Assembly (NCBI RefSeq): GCF_039908645.1
Contig: NZ_CP150917.1
Span: 4,599,501 to 4,663,500 of the forward strand
Direction: 5' to 3'
Source of the DNA: Pseudomonas helvetica
GTDB lineage: Bacteria > Pseudomonadota > Gammaproteobacteria > Pseudomonadales > Pseudomonadaceae
Length of the DNA stretch: 64,000 bases
Shown here: in pieces, positions 32,192-42,468 of the stretch
Layout of the letters: every line of letters starts with the position of its first letter
How positions within the stretch are numbered: the first letter of the stretch is position 1
Notes under the pieces: model-generated
What the model was told of the DNA's origin: nothing
What the model saw: only the letters and a program-made list of their open reading frames with translations
The model's database searches: none
Position numbers and translations under genes: made by a program

Positions 32192-32336
32192 CCGGGCAAT
32201 TTGCAAGATCGCGCATATAGACGCGATTTTGGTCTGATTGTCCTACAAAAGCGCTCTATCTCAAGCCATACAGCCTATAGCGCTGAAACGAAAATGTTGG
32301 TAATTTTCGCTCCGGTGATCACCAGGAGTTCTAATA

Positions 32337-33608
32337 ATGAAAAAAGTAATGCTCAAAACCACCCTTAGCCTTGCCGTTGCCTTGGCATCCACCCAGATCT
32401 TTGCAAGTGGCTTTGCCCTCAACGAACAGAGCATCAGTGGGATGGGGACTGGTTTTGCGGGACGCTCTTCGTCCGCTGAGGACGCAAGTACTGTATTTGG
32501 CAACCCTGCCGGCATGTCGCGGATCAAGCGCCAGGAAGTCACTGGCGGGCTGGCAGCTATCGACGCTTCGAGCGATATCAAAGACGCCCACGGCGCCCAT
32601 CCGGGTACCAACAAGGGCGACATGGTGCCATTCACAGCCGTTCCGATGGGCTATTACGTCAAACCGATCGATGATCACTGGGCATTTGGCCTCGGTGTCT
32701 ATGCACCTTTTGGTCTGATTACCAACTATGAAAGTGGCTTCCAGGGCGGCGGCTTCGGCAGCAAGAGCGAAGTCAAGGTTGTGACCTTCCAACCTACCGT
32801 CAGCTATGCCTTCAACGACAGAGTATCGATCGGCTTCGGCCCGACCATTAACCGTATTGGCGGCACTCTCGAGTCGGATGTACCTCTTTTTGGCGATACC
32901 CACGTCAAGATCAAAGGCGACGATACCGCTCTGGGCTACAACTTCGGGGTTCTGGTACAAGCCACCGACACGACTCGCCTCGGCCTGACTTATCACTCGA
33001 AAGTGAATTACAAGCTCGAAGGTCATACCGATATCACCGCAGGCGCCAACGCTCCTTCCGCCTTCCTGCAAAGCAATCGATACGACGCTTCGCTGAAAAT
33101 CGAAACGCCTGAATCGGTCGATTTCTCCGTGACGCAACAACTGACAGATGCGTGGACCCTGTATGCAGGTTCCACCTGGACCCGCTGGAGCCGCCTGAAA
33201 AACATCACCGTCAATAACGAAGGCGTCACTGCGGCACAGGGCGGTGTATTGTCCCCAGCCTTGTTCGGCACCATTACGGAAGAGCAGAACTGGCACAATA
33301 CCTGGGCCTACGCCATCGGTACTTCCTACAAGCTGAACAAGCAGTGGGTATTGCGTACCGGCCTGACCTTTGACCAATCGCCGACCAACAATACTGACCG
33401 TTCACCACGCATTCCTACCGGTGACCGCACTATCTTCAGCCTTGGCGCTGGCTACAACGTCACCGATGATCTGACCATCGACGTCGCCTACTCCTACCTC
33501 AAGGAAGAAGCTGTCACGGTGAATCACTCCAACGCAGTAGACAGTTACAGCGCCAAATATGAAAACAGCTCCAATGGTTTTGGTGTCGGCGCGACCTACC
33601 GCTTCTGA
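32337..33608 (+). CDS. fadL: OmpP1/FadL/TodX-family outer-membrane porin
   Basis: 423 residues. Signal peptide (MKKVMLKTTLSLAVALASTQIFA) followed directly by SGFALNEQSISGMGTGFAGRSS, the FadL N-terminal hatch, and DASTVFGNPAGMSR (NPA motif). The rest is a 14-strand barrel pattern ending in a C-terminal aromatic (GVGATYRF). FadL channels import long-chain fatty acids and other hydrophobic compounds by lateral diffusion. Strong AGGAG site and its own terminator; a single-gene unit. The symbol is by family; pseudomonads have several paralogues. Confidence 0.93.
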   Translation: MKKVMLKTTLSLAVALASTQIFASGFALNEQSISGMGTGFAGRSSSAEDASTVFGNPAGMSRIKRQEVTGGLAAIDASSDIKDAHGAHPGTNKGDMVPFTAVPMGYYVKPIDDHWAFGLGVYAPFGLITNYESGFQGGGFGSKSEVKVVTFQPTVSYAFNDRVSIGFGPTINRIGGTLESDVPLFGDTHVKIKGDDTALGYNFGVLVQATDTTRLGLTYHSKVNYKLEGHTDITAGANAPSAFLQSNRYDASLKIETPESVDFSVTQQLTDAWTLYAGSTWTRWSRLKNITVNNEGVTAAQGGVLSPALFGTITEEQNWHNTWAYAIGTSYKLNKQWVLRTGLTFDQSPTNNTDRSPRIPTGDRTIFSLGAGYNVTDDLTIDVAYSYLKEEAVTVNHSNAVDSYSAKYENSSNGFGVGATYRF

Positions 33609-33645
33609 TTCACGGCGAGCCTGAACAGCTCATCGGCTGACTTGA

Positions 33646-33682
33646 AAAAGCCCCGCTCTCTTGCACAGAGGCGGGGCTTTTT
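33646..33682 (+). terminator. Terminator of the FadL gene
   Basis: A 12-bp stem (33646-33657 with 33671-33682), loop of 13 nt, Ts at the right arm end. Confidence 0.9.
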
Positions 33683-33695
33683 AGTGGGCGCTGAC

Positions 33696-33818
33696 TCAGC
33701 AAGCACCCATACCGAGTTGCATCAGCGCCAACCCTCCCTGATGCCAGCCCCACCAGGCCAGCGCCAACAACAGCGCGCCAGCACCGACAGCGGCGAACCA
33801 GGCGGCGATCCTGCTCAT
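33696..33818 (-). CDS. 40-residue single-pass membrane peptide, coupled to MFS gene
   Basis: A very short frame starting MSRIAAWFAAVGAGALLLAL and continuing AWWGWHQGGLALMQLGMGAC, then TGA. One hydrophobic helix with an N-terminal Arg and a C-terminal Cys. Its ATG overlaps the stop codon of the upstream MFS gene (ATGA at 33815-33818), the arrangement used for translational coupling. It may be an accessory subunit of that transporter or a small regulator of it. The next step downstream on the minus strand is the FadL terminator, read in reverse. Confidence 0.6.
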   Translation of the reverse strand: MSRIAAWFAAVGAGALLLALAWWGWHQGGLALMQLGMGAC

Positions 33819-35023
33819 GCCGCACTCACCTGAGCTTGCAAGCGTGCCACGGTACGCTCGCGTACAGGCCAGTTCAAGACTGCCGCCAACAGACTGAGGA
33901 GAATCGCCACCTGCCAGATCAAGTCATAGTTGCCTGTTCGGTCATAAACCACCCCACCCAGCCAGCCGCCAAGGAACGAGCCCAACTGGTGAAAGAGGAA
34001 AACGATACCACCGAGCATAGAGAGGTTTCGTACACCAAATAGCGTCGCTACCGTGCCGTTGGTCAAAGGCACTGTCGACAACCAGAGAAACCCCATGGCC
34101 ATACCGAACAGATAAGCACTGGTCTGCGTCACGGGAGCCCAGATGAACAAACTGATCACCACCGCACGCAACAGGTAGAGCCCCGTCAACAGACGCGGTT
34201 TGGACATGCGCCCGCCGAGCCAGCCGGCGGTGTAAGTACCGAAGATATTGAACAGGCCAATCAACGCCAGCACCGTGGTACCGACGCTGGCAGGCAGATG
34301 CTGGTCGACCAGATAGGCCGGCAAATGCACGCCGATAAACACCACCTGGAAACCACAGACAAAAAAGCCGAACGCCAACAGCCAGAAGCCCGAGTGCGAA
34401 CACGCCTCGCGCAGGGCCTCGGACAGGGTTTGCTCATGACCGAGCACGGGCAGCGGTTTGTCCTTGAGCATGCTGACTAGTGGCACAATCAGTGCCACCA
34501 GCATTCCCAGCACCAGCAGCGCGGTTGACCAACCGAGCCAGCCGATCAACCCCAGCGTGCCCGGTAACATGGCGAACTGGCCGAAGGAACCGGCAGCACT
34601 GGCGATCCCCATGCCCATGCTGCGTTTCTCCGGCGGCAAGGCACGCCCTACCACGCCAAGAATCACCGAGAACGAGGTGCCGGACAGACCAAGACCGATC
34701 AACAAGCCAGCGCTCAACGACAGCGACAAGGCCGAATCGGACAAGCCCATGAACACCAAACCCACCGCGTACAGTACGCCACCGACCAGCACCACTTTCG
34801 CCGCGCCGAAACGGTCCGCCAAGGCCCCGGTGAATGGCTGCGCCAGCCCCCAGATCAGGTTCTGCAGGGCGATGGCAAAGGCGAACACTTCCCGCCCCCA
34901 GCCGAACTGCGCGCTCATCGGCGGCAAAAACAGCCCGAAGCCATGCCTCACGCCAAGCGACAGTGCAAGAATCAGTGCGCTTCCAAGTAGAACCCAACCG
35001 CTGGCACGCCACATCGATGTCAT
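33815..35023 (-). CDS. MFS transporter (YbfB/OFA-like), MarR-regulated
   Basis: 402 residues, 12 predicted helices. It has LGVRHGFGLFLPPMSAQFGWGREVFAFAIALQN, typical of the oxalate/formate-type or monocarboxylate-like MFS group, and GALADRFGAAKVVLVGG (motif A). ATG 35023 follows GGAG at 7 nt. A perfect palindrome CGGGTATATACCCG lies 17 nt upstream of the start, and a near copy precedes the neighbouring MarR gene. Together with the coupled 40-aa peptide it forms a small export operon; substrate unknown. Confidence 0.87.
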   Translation of the reverse strand: MTSMWRASGWVLLGSALILALSLGVRHGFGLFLPPMSAQFGWGREVFAFAIALQNLIWGLAQPFTGALADRFGAAKVVLVGGVLYAVGLVFMGLSDSALSLSLSAGLLIGLGLSGTSFSVILGVVGRALPPEKRSMGMGIASAAGSFGQFAMLPGTLGLIGWLGWSTALLVLGMLVALIVPLVSMLKDKPLPVLGHEQTLSEALREACSHSGFWLLAFGFFVCGFQVVFIGVHLPAYLVDQHLPASVGTTVLALIGLFNIFGTYTAGWLGGRMSKPRLLTGLYLLRAVVISLFIWAPVTQTSAYLFGMAMGFLWLSTVPLTNGTVATLFGVRNLSMLGGIVFLFHQLGSFLGGWLGGVVYDRTGNYDLIWQVAILLSLLAAVLNWPVRERTVARLQAQVSAA

Positions 35024-35039
35024 TCTTATTCTCCGGTAA

Positions 35040-35053
35040 CGGGTATATACCCG
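35040..35053. promoter_or_regulatory. Probable MarR operator before the MFS gene
   Basis: Perfect 14-bp palindrome CGGGTATATACCCG, next to the MFS ribosome site. Confidence 0.7.
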
Positions 35054-35100
35054 CTTAAGTTCGCTCAAATTCGGGCTTACGCTTGAAAAGGCCCGCTGCC

Positions 35101-35505
35101 TCAGGCGAGCTCATCCAGTAAGGCCAGCAGGGTTGCGCGTTTCTCTGCGCCCAGACGATCAATCAGCCGCTGCTGCGCCGCTTCCCAGGCCGGCAAGGCC
35201 GCCGCCAGGCGTTCACGCCCGGTTTCGGTCAGTTGCACGATGCGATTGCGCTGATCTTCACCCTCGACCAGCATCACCAACCCCTCCCCCTCGAGCACCC
35301 GCAGATTACGCCCCAGCGTACTGCGATCCAGGCCCATGGCTTCCGCCAAGGTGGAAATGCTCGGTTGATCGAGGCGCTGCAAATTGCACAGCAAGGAATA
35401 CTGCGCAACGTTGATTCCGAAGCCGTCGAGGGCGCCGTCGTAATGCCTGCTGACGCCACGGGCGGCGCGACGCAGGTTGGTGCATAAACATTGAGAGGCT
35501 AGCAT
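35101..35505 (-). CDS. MarR-family transcriptional regulator
   Basis: 134 residues, winged helix: LRRAARGVSRHYDGALDGFGINVAQYSLL (dimer helix), STLAEAMGLDRSTLGRNLRVLEGEGLV (recognition helix), and the wing EGEDQRNRIVQLTETGRERL. It lies directly upstream of the MFS gene on the same strand. A near-palindrome CGTGTATATACCCG (35510-35523) sits 5 nt before its ATG, so it probably represses itself and the exporter. ATG 35505 was chosen; the longer frame would swallow the operator. Confidence 0.92.
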   Translation of the reverse strand: MLASQCLCTNLRRAARGVSRHYDGALDGFGINVAQYSLLCNLQRLDQPSISTLAEAMGLDRSTLGRNLRVLEGEGLVMLVEGEDQRNRIVQLTETGRERLAAALPAWEAAQQRLIDRLGAEKRATLLALLDELA

Positions 35506-35509
35506 GGTG

Positions 35510-35523
35510 CGTGTATATACCCG
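35510..35523. promoter_or_regulatory. Probable MarR operator before marR-like gene
   Basis: CGTGTATATACCCG, one mismatch from the perfect palindrome at 35040-35053. Confidence 0.6.
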
Positions 35524-35587
35524 CGATAAAGTTAAAGCAAGTTCGATTATCAAACAGCCGTTAGGTCGTGCACGTTGACGGTGACTC

Positions 35588-36319
35588 TCAGACCAGCGCC
35601 AAACCCACCAGCACCGCTGTTTCCAGCAGCTCCAGCAACGCCCCGGCCGTATCGCCGGTGGTCCCGCCCAGACGCCGCAACATCACCTGGCGCAACCAGA
35701 AGAACATCAGAGCCGCCAGCACCAGTGCAACAACACCGCTCCAGCCGCCGATCAGCACGCACGCCAGCGCGCTGAGCAACAACACCTGCTGACCGGTCTT
35801 GCGCGGCAGATGATCGGCCAGCGCCTGTCCCAGGCCACCGGCGCGTACATACGGCGTGTTCAGGAACACCCCCAGCAAGGCACTGCGACCGATCAATGGT
35901 GCAAGGATCAACCCGGCCATAGAGTGCTGTTCAATCAACGCCAGTAACGCCGTGAACTTGAGCAACAGCACCAACACCAGCGTCACTACCGCGATCGGCC
36001 CACTGCGCGGGTCCTTCATGATGCTCAAGGTGCGTTCGCGATCACCAAAACCACCAAGCCAGGCATCGGCGCTGTCAGCCAGACCGTCGAGGTGCAAACC
36101 ACCGCTGAGCATCACCCAGACACTCAACAGCAACGCCGCATGCAACAACGCCGGCGTACCGAGCAACAGCCCATTCAGCGCCCACAACAGCCCGCCAAAC
36201 AGCAGCCCCACCAATGGATAAAACAGCAACGAGCGCCCAAGCTCCTGAGGCGTCGGCATGCCTGGCAGACGAATCGGCAAGCTGCTGAGAAACTGCAAGG
36301 CGATCCAGAACGGCAACAT
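35588..36319 (-). CDS. cobS: Adenosylcobinamide-GDP ribazoletransferase (cobalamin synthase)
   Basis: 243 residues, several membrane helices. It joins alpha-ribazole(-phosphate) to adenosylcobinamide-GDP, the last assembly step, at the inner membrane. Landmarks: FLSSLPIRLP, LSGGLHLDGLADSADAWLGG (metal-binding) and RTLSIMKDPRSGPIAVV. Called CobV in the P. denitrificans naming. ATG 36319 follows GAGGGG, and the cobC stop is 2 nt away. Last gene of the cobalamin operon. Confidence 0.95.
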   Translation of the reverse strand: MLPFWIALQFLSSLPIRLPGMPTPQELGRSLLFYPLVGLLFGGLLWALNGLLLGTPALLHAALLLSVWVMLSGGLHLDGLADSADAWLGGFGDRERTLSIMKDPRSGPIAVVTLVLVLLLKFTALLALIEQHSMAGLILAPLIGRSALLGVFLNTPYVRAGGLGQALADHLPRKTGQQVLLLSALACVLIGGWSGVVALVLAALMFFWLRQVMLRRLGGTTGDTAGALLELLETAVLVGLALV

Positions 36320-36321
36320 GT

Positions 36322-36897
36322 TCACCCCTCTTCCCTGAGCACGGCATCAGCCTCGACGCGCAACGAAAACAGCGCGCCATGACCGACTTCAACGTTGAGC
36401 AATTGCTCGCGCGGTAATCCGCGTGCGCGGGCCAGCAACAGGCGCATGACCCCACCGTGACTGATCAGCAACACCCGCTCGCCGGCATAGGCCTGATGCA
36501 AGCGCTCGACGGCCGCCAGCACCCGCGCGGAAAATGCAGTCACCGGCTCACCTTCCGGCGGCGTGAACCCGTAGGGATCGGCCCAAAACCTGCCTAACGC
36601 TTCGGCGTCGGTTTCCATCAACGCTGCCGCGCTCTGCCCTTCCCAGGCGCCGAAGTGCAGCTCTTGCAGATCCTTGTCCAGCACCACCGGCAAACCCAAC
36701 CGCTCGGCCAACTCTTCGGCAAAACGTGCGCAACGTTGCAGCGGCGAGCAGACCAGGCGATCCCATGGGCCTTGATCAATCACCGCCGCGCGCATCTGCT
36801 CCCAACCTTTGGCGGTCAGCGCGTCATCCAGGCTGCCGCGTAAACCGCCACCGAGTTCGGTTTCACCGTGACGCAGCAGATCCAGACGCAACGTCAT
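36322..36897 (-). CDS. cobC: Alpha-ribazole phosphatase (histidine phosphatase family)
   Basis: 191 residues. The phosphoglycerate-mutase-like signature [18 protein letters not shown] is at the N-terminus with the catalytic His; ELHFGAWEG and [15 protein letters not shown] complete the active site. It dephosphorylates alpha-ribazole 5'-phosphate or adenosylcobalamin 5'-phosphate. It overlaps the end of cobT by 4 nt (ATGA). Confidence 0.92.
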   Translation of the reverse strand: MTLRLDLLRHGETELGGGLRGSLDDALTAKGWEQMRAAVIDQGPWDRLVCSPLQRCARFAEELAERLGLPVVLDKDLQELHFGAWEGQSAAALMETDAEALGRFWADPYGFTPPEGEPVTAFSARVLAAVERLHQAYAGERVLLISHGGVMRLLLARARGLPREQLLNVEVGHGALFSLRVEADAVLREEG

Positions 36898-37949
36898 GCC
36901 GGGCGATCGGCCACAGCCGCTTCAGCGAAGGTCGCCATCTGCCCGTGCAGGTCGCAGGCCAGACGCAGCAATGGCACTGCCACTGCGGCACCGCTGCCCT
37001 CGCCCAGACGCAGGCCGAGATCCAGCAAAGGTTCAGCGTTCAGCGTTTCCAATACATGCCGATGGCCCGGTTCAGCCCCGCGATGACCAAACAGCAACCA
37101 CTCGCGGCATGCCGGATTCAGGCGCACCGCGACCAATGCTGCAACGCTGCAAATAAAGCCATCGACCAGCACCGCCAAGCCTTCTTGAGCGCAGGCCAGA
37201 TAAGCACCCACCAACGCAGCGATTTCAAAACCGCCGAGGTTGAACAATGTCTGCAATACGTCACCGCGCTGAGCAGCATGCAATGCCAGCGCGCGTTCAA
37301 TCACCTGGGCTTTATGGCTGACACCCGCCGCGCTCAAACCGGTGCCTGGCCCAGTCAGATGAGCCACCGGACAATCGAGCAATGCACAGGCCACAGCGCT
37401 GGCGGCGGTGGTATTGCCGATGCCCATCTCGCCACCGATAAACAGCTCGGAGCCTTCAGCAATCGCCCGCAGCACGCTGTCACGGCCGGCCTGCAAGGCT
37501 TGCGCGCCCTGGATTTGCGTCATCGCCGGACCGTGCACGAAGTTCGCAGTGCCTGGACCGATGTGCAGATGACGCACGCCCAGCAAACTCAACGAAGGCG
37601 TGACAGTGCCGAGGTCGACCACTTCCAGCCGCGCCTCAAGCTGCCGCGCCAATACGCTGATCGCCGCGCCACCGCTGACGAAGTTGTGCAGCATCTGCCC
37701 GGTGACTTCCTGCGGGAACGCCGAAACACCTTCGGCGACCACGCCGTGGTCACCGGCAAAAATCGCAATCCACAGCTGATTCAGGCTTGGCTTGACCCGG
37801 CCCTGCAACCCGGCCAGTTGCACCGCCACTGACTCCAGCTGCCCGAGGGAGCCCGCCGGTTTGGTCAGTTGCTGCTGTCGGGCCGCCGCTTGCTCATGCG
37901 TTTGCGCATTGATCGGCTTGCACGGGTTCAACCACCAGGAATGAGTCAT
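36894..37949 (-). CDS. cobT: Nicotinate-nucleotide-dimethylbenzimidazole phosphoribosyltransferase
   Basis: 351 residues. It activates DMB by transferring phosphoribose from nicotinate mononucleotide. Landmarks: [53 protein letters not shown], and the C-terminal [14 protein letters not shown] with the catalytic Glu. Overlaps cobP by 4 nt. Named CobU in P. denitrificans. Confidence 0.96.
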   Translation of the reverse strand: MTHSWWLNPCKPINAQTHEQAAARQQQLTKPAGSLGQLESVAVQLAGLQGRVKPSLNQLWIAIFAGDHGVVAEGVSAFPQEVTGQMLHNFVSGGAAISVLARQLEARLEVVDLGTVTPSLSLLGVRHLHIGPGTANFVHGPAMTQIQGAQALQAGRDSVLRAIAEGSELFIGGEMGIGNTTAASAVACALLDCPVAHLTGPGTGLSAAGVSHKAQVIERALALHAAQRGDVLQTLFNLGGFEIAALVGAYLACAQEGLAVLVDGFICSVAALVAVRLNPACREWLLFGHRGAEPGHRHVLETLNAEPLLDLGLRLGEGSGAAVAVPLLRLACDLHGQMATFAEAAVADRPA

Positions 37950-38467
37950 AACGCAGTACCTTTCAAAGTCAGGGGCAGGCCGGCGACGGTCAACACGACA
38001 CGCTGACAGCGCTCAGCCAGGGCTTGATGCAACCAACCGGCTTCATCGACATAGCGGCGAGTCAATTCGCCCAGCGGTACGACACCCAGACCGGTCTCGT
38101 TGCTGACAAAAACAATTTCTCCCGGCAGCGATGCCAGACACTCCAGCAGGGCTTCACGCTCATGCGCCAAACGCTCGGGATCTTCAAGCATCAGCAGATT
38201 GGTCAGCCACAAGGTCAGGCAATCCACCAGTAAACAACGCTCGGCACTGGCGTTTTCGCGTAGCACCCGGGCCAGTTCCAGCGGCTCTTCAATCAGCGCC
38301 CATTCAGGCGGGCGGCGCTCGCGATGATGGGCCACGCGGGCATTCATTTCGCCATCCAGCGGCTGGCTGGTGGCAATGTACGTCACCGCCAGAGCGCTTT
38401 CGCTGGCGAGCTTTTCAGCCAGACGGCTTTTACCGGAGCGGGCGCCGCCGAGGATCAGTTGCAACAT
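37946..38467 (-). CDS. cobU: Adenosylcobinamide kinase/guanylyltransferase
   Basis: 173 residues. P-loop at the extreme N-terminus: [15 protein letters not shown]; later [10 protein letters not shown] carries the guanylylation His, and [14 protein letters not shown] the metal site. It phosphorylates adenosylcobinamide and transfers GMP to it. Also known as CobP. Follows cobQ after 12 nt. Confidence 0.95.
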   Translation of the reverse strand: MLQLILGGARSGKSRLAEKLASESALAVTYIATSQPLDGEMNARVAHHRERRPPEWALIEEPLELARVLRENASAERCLLVDCLTLWLTNLLMLEDPERLAHEREALLECLASLPGEIVFVSNETGLGVVPLGELTRRYVDEAGWLHQALAERCQRVVLTVAGLPLTLKGTAL

Positions 38468-38479
38468 GATTGAAATCCC

Positions 38480-39931
38480 TTAGAGCCCACAAAGTTCGCG
38501 TAAATAGCCCGTATCAAGATGCTTTTCCACCAAATCCGCCAACCGCTCGATATCGCGCTCGCGCAAGGCGTGGTAATCGACTTCCTGTACGTCCTGCAAA
38601 CCGGCCCAGCGCAACAGCGCGCTGCATGCCGCCGGGGACTCGAACAGGCCGTGCAAATACGTGCCGAGCACCTGTCCGTCAGCACTTCGGGCTCCATCGT
38701 TGCGACCGTCATCCAGCAACACCGCCGCCTGCTCCAAAGCACTACCGGTGGTAACCCCGGCGTGAATTTCATAACCGCTGACTTCAGCGTTTTCCAACGC
38801 CAGATGTCCGCGCACATTGCGCAGCTGCTTCTCTTCTTCGAGTACGGTTTCGAAAGCCAGCAAACCAAGACCAGTACTGGAGCCCGCCGCGCCTTCCAAC
38901 CCCAGCGGGTCGTGCACGTGCTCGCCGAGCATTTGCAGGCCACCGCAAATACCGAGCAGCTTGCCGCCGTAACGCAAATGGCGGGTAATCGCCGCATCCC
39001 AGCCGTTGGCGCGCAAGTAGTGCAGGTCGCTGCGCACGCTCTTCGAGCCCGGCAGGATGATCAGGTCGGCAGGCGGAATCGGCTGACCTGGCCCGATGAA
39101 TTGCAGATCGACCTGCGGATGCAGACGCAGTGGATCGAAGTCGGTGTGATTGCTGATTCGCGGTAACACCGGCACCACCACGTTGAGCACCTGCTCGGCC
39201 TTATCGGCCTGGCGCTGATCGATGCCGTCTTCGGCTTCCAGATGCAAATCCATGACATACGGCAGCACGCCGATCACCGGTTTGCCGGTGCGTTCTTCCA
39301 GCCAGTCGAGGCCTGGCTGCAGCAAGGCGATATCGCCGCGAAAACGGTTGATGATGAAGCCTTTGACCCGCGCCTGCTCAGTGGCTGACAGCAACTCCAG
39401 CGTGCCCACCAAATGCGCGAATACCCCGCCGCGATTGATGTCGGCGATCAGCACCACCGGACAATCCACCGCCTCGGCGAACCCCATGTTGGCAATGTCG
39501 CCGGCACGCAAATTGATCTCGGCGGGTGAACCGGCGCCTTCGACCATCACCACCGGATAGGCTGCACTCAAGCGTTGGTGAGAAGCGAGCACCGCTTGCA
39601 TGGCGATGGCTTTGTAGTCGTGATAGGCGACTGCGTTCATGGTGGTCACGGCACGCCCGTGAATGATCACTTGCGCGCCGGTATCGCTATTGGGCTTGAG
39701 CAGCACCGGGTTCATGTCGGTGTGTGGCTCAAGGTTGGCCGCTTGGGCCTGCACGGCTTGAGCGCGGCCGATTTCGCCGCCGTCGGCGGTTACCGCACTG
39801 TTGAGCGCCATGTTCTGCGGCTTGAACGGCACCACGCGAACACCCTGGCGCGTCAGCCAGCGGCACAACGCGGTTACCAAGGTACTTTTTCCGGCGTCCG
39901 AAGTGGTGCCCTGCACCATCAACGTGGTCAT
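38480..39931 (-). CDS. cobQ: Cobyric acid synthase (glutamine-hydrolysing)
   Basis: 483 residues. N-terminal ATPase part with [19 protein letters not shown]; central [15 protein letters not shown]-terminal class-I glutamine amidotransferase with [12 protein letters not shown] (nucleophile Cys). It amidates side chains b, d, e and g of adenosylcobyrinate a,c-diamide. ATGA overlap with the preceding aminotransferase gene. Confidence 0.97.
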   Translation of the reverse strand: MTTLMVQGTTSDAGKSTLVTALCRWLTRQGVRVVPFKPQNMALNSAVTADGGEIGRAQAVQAQAANLEPHTDMNPVLLKPNSDTGAQVIIHGRAVTTMNAVAYHDYKAIAMQAVLASHQRLSAAYPVVMVEGAGSPAEINLRAGDIANMGFAEAVDCPVVLIADINRGGVFAHLVGTLELLSATEQARVKGFIINRFRGDIALLQPGLDWLEERTGKPVIGVLPYVMDLHLEAEDGIDQRQADKAEQVLNVVVPVLPRISNHTDFDPLRLHPQVDLQFIGPGQPIPPADLIILPGSKSVRSDLHYLRANGWDAAITRHLRYGGKLLGICGGLQMLGEHVHDPLGLEGAAGSSTGLGLLAFETVLEEEKQLRNVRGHLALENAEVSGYEIHAGVTTGSALEQAAVLLDDGRNDGARSADGQVLGTYLHGLFESPAACSALLRWAGLQDVQEVDYHALRERDIERLADLVEKHLDTGYLRELCGL

Positions 39932-40920
39932 GAGGTTTCCTCGGCGTAGGCTTCAAAAGCGTGCTCGAGGCGCTGCCAATCGGCTTCATCGGCCGGCAAG
40001 CCGAACCTCAGGCTGCTGTTGTGGGTGAACAGGCGCAGCAAGATGCCGCGTCGGGCCATGAATTCGTGCAGATGCTCTGCGTGATCGGTGATCAACCACT
40101 GAAACAACGCGCAACCACCGTGCGGCTTAAAGCCGTGACGTTCGAGGACTTCAGCCAGACGCTGACTCGCTTCTTCACTGCGCAGACGCTGGCGAGCATG
40201 ACCTTGGGTGTCACGCAAACAGACCTGACCCAATACCCGGGTCGGCCCGCTGACCGCCCAAGGACCGACCTGCTCGGCGAGCAGTTTGAGCAACTTGCGC
40301 TCAGCCAGCACAAAACCCAATCGCACCCCGGCCAAGCCGAAAAACTTGCCGAACGAACGCAAGACGATCAAGCCAACCTGATCGGCATAAGACGACAGGC
40401 TCAACTGCGGGGTGTTGTCCATGAAGGCTTCGTCGACCACCAGCCAGCCACCGCGCTGCGCCAGCCGTGCATGCCAGTCGAGCAGACGTTCCGGGGTCAG
40501 GCTCAGGCCGGTGGGATTGTTCGGGTTAACCACTACCAGCACGTCGAGGCTATCGAGGAAAAAGTCGACTTCCTGCTCCAGCACTTCACGCACGACGTAG
40601 CCGTTGCGACGCCAGGCTTCGGCATGCTCGGCATAACAGGGCGAGAGCACGCCGACTTTGCCGGCGCGACGCAGGCGTGGCAGCAACTGGATCGCCGCCT
40701 GGGAGCCCGCGACCGGCAGCACCTGCGAGGCGCCATAGTACTCGCGTGCAGCCTGCTCCAGGCCGTCATCGGTTTCCGGCAAGCGTGCCCAGGCCCGTAA
40801 CGGGATGTCCGGGATTGCCCACGGCCAAGGTGCCAGACCGCTGGACAAGTCGAGCCAATCGGCTTCGGCGATGCCGTACCGCAACGCCGCCTTGCGCAAG
40901 CGGCCACCGTGCTCAAGCAT
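39928..40920 (-). CDS. cobD: L-threonine-O-3-phosphate decarboxylase (PLP aminotransferase fold)
   Basis: 330 residues, type-I PLP fold. [16 protein letters not shown] at the N-terminus, [20 protein letters not shown], and [20 protein letters not shown], which has the Schiff-base Lys. It makes (R)-1-amino-2-propanol phosphate for the linker arm. Called CobC in Pseudomonas literature. ATG 40920 overlaps the end of cbiB by 8 nt and follows GGGAG; a longer start at 40938 is less likely. Confidence 0.92.
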   Translation of the reverse strand: MLEHGGRLRKAALRYGIAEADWLDLSSGLAPWPWAIPDIPLRAWARLPETDDGLEQAAREYYGASQVLPVAGSQAAIQLLPRLRRAGKVGVLSPCYAEHAEAWRRNGYVVREVLEQEVDFFLDSLDVLVVVNPNNPTGLSLTPERLLDWHARLAQRGGWLVVDEAFMDNTPQLSLSSYADQVGLIVLRSFGKFFGLAGVRLGFVLAERKLLKLLAEQVGPWAVSGPTRVLGQVCLRDTQGHARQRLRSEEASQRLAEVLERHGFKPHGGCALFQWLITDHAEHLHEFMARRGILLRLFTHNSSLRFGLPADEADWQRLEHAFEAYAEETS

Positions 40921-41821
40921 AAATCTCGGCTCCCACACAGAGGATCAGCAACCAAAGCCATACCCCACGCTGAACCAGCTGCCAGCCGCGATCGATGGAG
41001 TTGGCGTCTGCCGGCACACCTTCGCCCAGCTGTGGACGCTGATGCAGTTCACCGTGATAGATCGCCGCCCCGCCCAACTCGACGCCCAGAGCGCCCGCAC
41101 CAGCAGCCATCACCGGCCCGGCGTTCGGGCTGTCCCAGGTCGGCCCCTGCGTGCGCCAGCATTTGAGTGCCAAACGGGTTTTACCCAGCAGTGCGTAGGT
41201 CAACGCCACCAGACGCGCCGGAATATAGTTGAGCACATCGTCGATTTTCGCCGCCGCCCAGCCGAAGCGTTCAAAGCGCTCGTTGCGATAACCCCACATG
41301 GCGTCCAGGGTATTGCTCAGTCGATAGAGCACCACGCCCGGCGCACCCGCGACGACAAACCAGAACAGCGCGGCGAATACCGCGTCGCTGCCATTTTCCA
41401 GAACCGATTCGGTGGCGGCACGGGCCACTTCGGTCGAGTCCAGCTCACTGGTCTGACGACTGACCAGATAACCGACACGCTTGCGTGCTTCATCCAGATC
41501 GTCGCTGCGCAGGGCCTGAGCCACCGGCTCGACATGCTCACCGAGGCTGCGCAGACCGAGAGCGCAATACAACGCGAGAATCTCGACGCCCCAGCCGATG
41601 TAAGGCAACCAGGACAATGCCGTGATCAACAGGGTCAGCGGCAGCACCGCCATCACCCAGGCTGTGACGCCATGACTGCGCCAGCCACGGCCGGCAGAGT
41701 TGAAACGCTGCTCGATACGATCGGCAAAACGGCCGAACGCCACCAGCGGATGCCAGCGCTTGGGTTCGCCCAGCAGCGCATCCAGCGCTACGCCGGCGAC
41801 ACTCAGCAACGCCACACTCAT
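40913..41821 (-). CDS. cbiB: Adenosylcobinamide-phosphate synthase
   Basis: 302 residues, multi-pass membrane protein. Landmarks: [42 protein letters not shown], and [11 protein letters not shown]. It attaches aminopropanol phosphate to cobyric acid. Known as CobD in the aerobic nomenclature. ATG 41821 overlaps the bluB stop by 4 nt. Confidence 0.95.
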   Translation of the reverse strand: MSVALLSVAGVALDALLGEPKRWHPLVAFGRFADRIEQRFNSAGRGWRSHGVTAWVMAVLPLTLLITALSWLPYIGWGVEILALYCALGLRSLGEHVEPVAQALRSDDLDEARKRVGYLVSRQTSELDSTEVARAATESVLENGSDAVFAALFWFVVAGAPGVVLYRLSNTLDAMWGYRNERFERFGWAAAKIDDVLNYIPARLVALTYALLGKTRLALKCWRTQGPTWDSPNAGPVMAAGAGALGVELGGAAIYHGELHQRPQLGEGVPADANSIDRGWQLVQRGVWLWLLILCVGAEIYA

Positions 41822-42468
41822 TGACTCACTCCCCAAAAATTCTCGTACAACATTTCACTTAGCGGACGCGCCTGCGCCCAGCCTTCAAGGACCAACATCG
41901 GCGCCGGGTAAAACTCCTTGACCGGTCCCAGGCACAACACCGCCAGCGGCTTGGCCCCCGGCGGCAGTCCGAGCAGATCCGCCAAGGCTTGCGGTTCGAA
42001 CAACGAGACCCAGCCCATGCCCAGACCTTCGGCACGGGACGCCAGCCAAAGATTCTGGATCGCGCAGGACAACGACGCCATGTCCATTTCCGGCAAAGTC
42101 CGACGGCCAAAGATATGCCGCTCGCGATCATCCATCAGCGCGGCAACCAGCACTTCGGCGCAATCGTTGATGCCTTCGACTTTCAGCTTCATGAATTCGT
42201 CGGAGCGTTCGCCCAGCGCCTCTGCGGTGCGTACCCGCTCCTCTTCCACCAGTTGCTGGATCCTGCCGCGTAACGCTCGGTCGCTGATGCGGATGAACCG
42301 CCAGGGCTGCATCAAACCGACACTTGGCGCCCGATGCGCCGCTTCGAGCAACCGCCGAAGCAGTTCGGGCTCGACGCTGCCACCACTGAAGTGACGCATG
42401 TCGCGACGCTCGGCAATCGCGCGATACACCGCTTCGCGCTCGGCCTCGGAAAATGCGTTGTCGGTCAT
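41818..42468 (-). CDS. bluB: 5,6-dimethylbenzimidazole synthase
   Basis: 216 residues of the flavin-destructase nitroreductase family. RRDMRHFSG near 22 binds FMN phosphate, [16 protein letters not shown] and [27 protein letters not shown] are BluB hallmarks (Asp and Ser of the active site). It converts FMNH2 and oxygen to DMB, the lower ligand of B12. So this organism can make its lower ligand aerobically. ATGA overlap with cobB. Confidence 0.95.
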   Translation of the reverse strand: MTDNAFSEAEREAVYRAIAERRDMRHFSGGSVEPELLRRLLEAAHRAPSVGLMQPWRFIRISDRALRGRIQQLVEEERVRTAEALGERSDEFMKLKVEGINDCAEVLVAALMDDRERHIFGRRTLPEMDMASLSCAIQNLWLASRAEGLGMGWVSLFEPQALADLLGLPPGAKPLAVLCLGPVKEFYPAPMLVLEGWAQARPLSEMLYENFWGVSQ

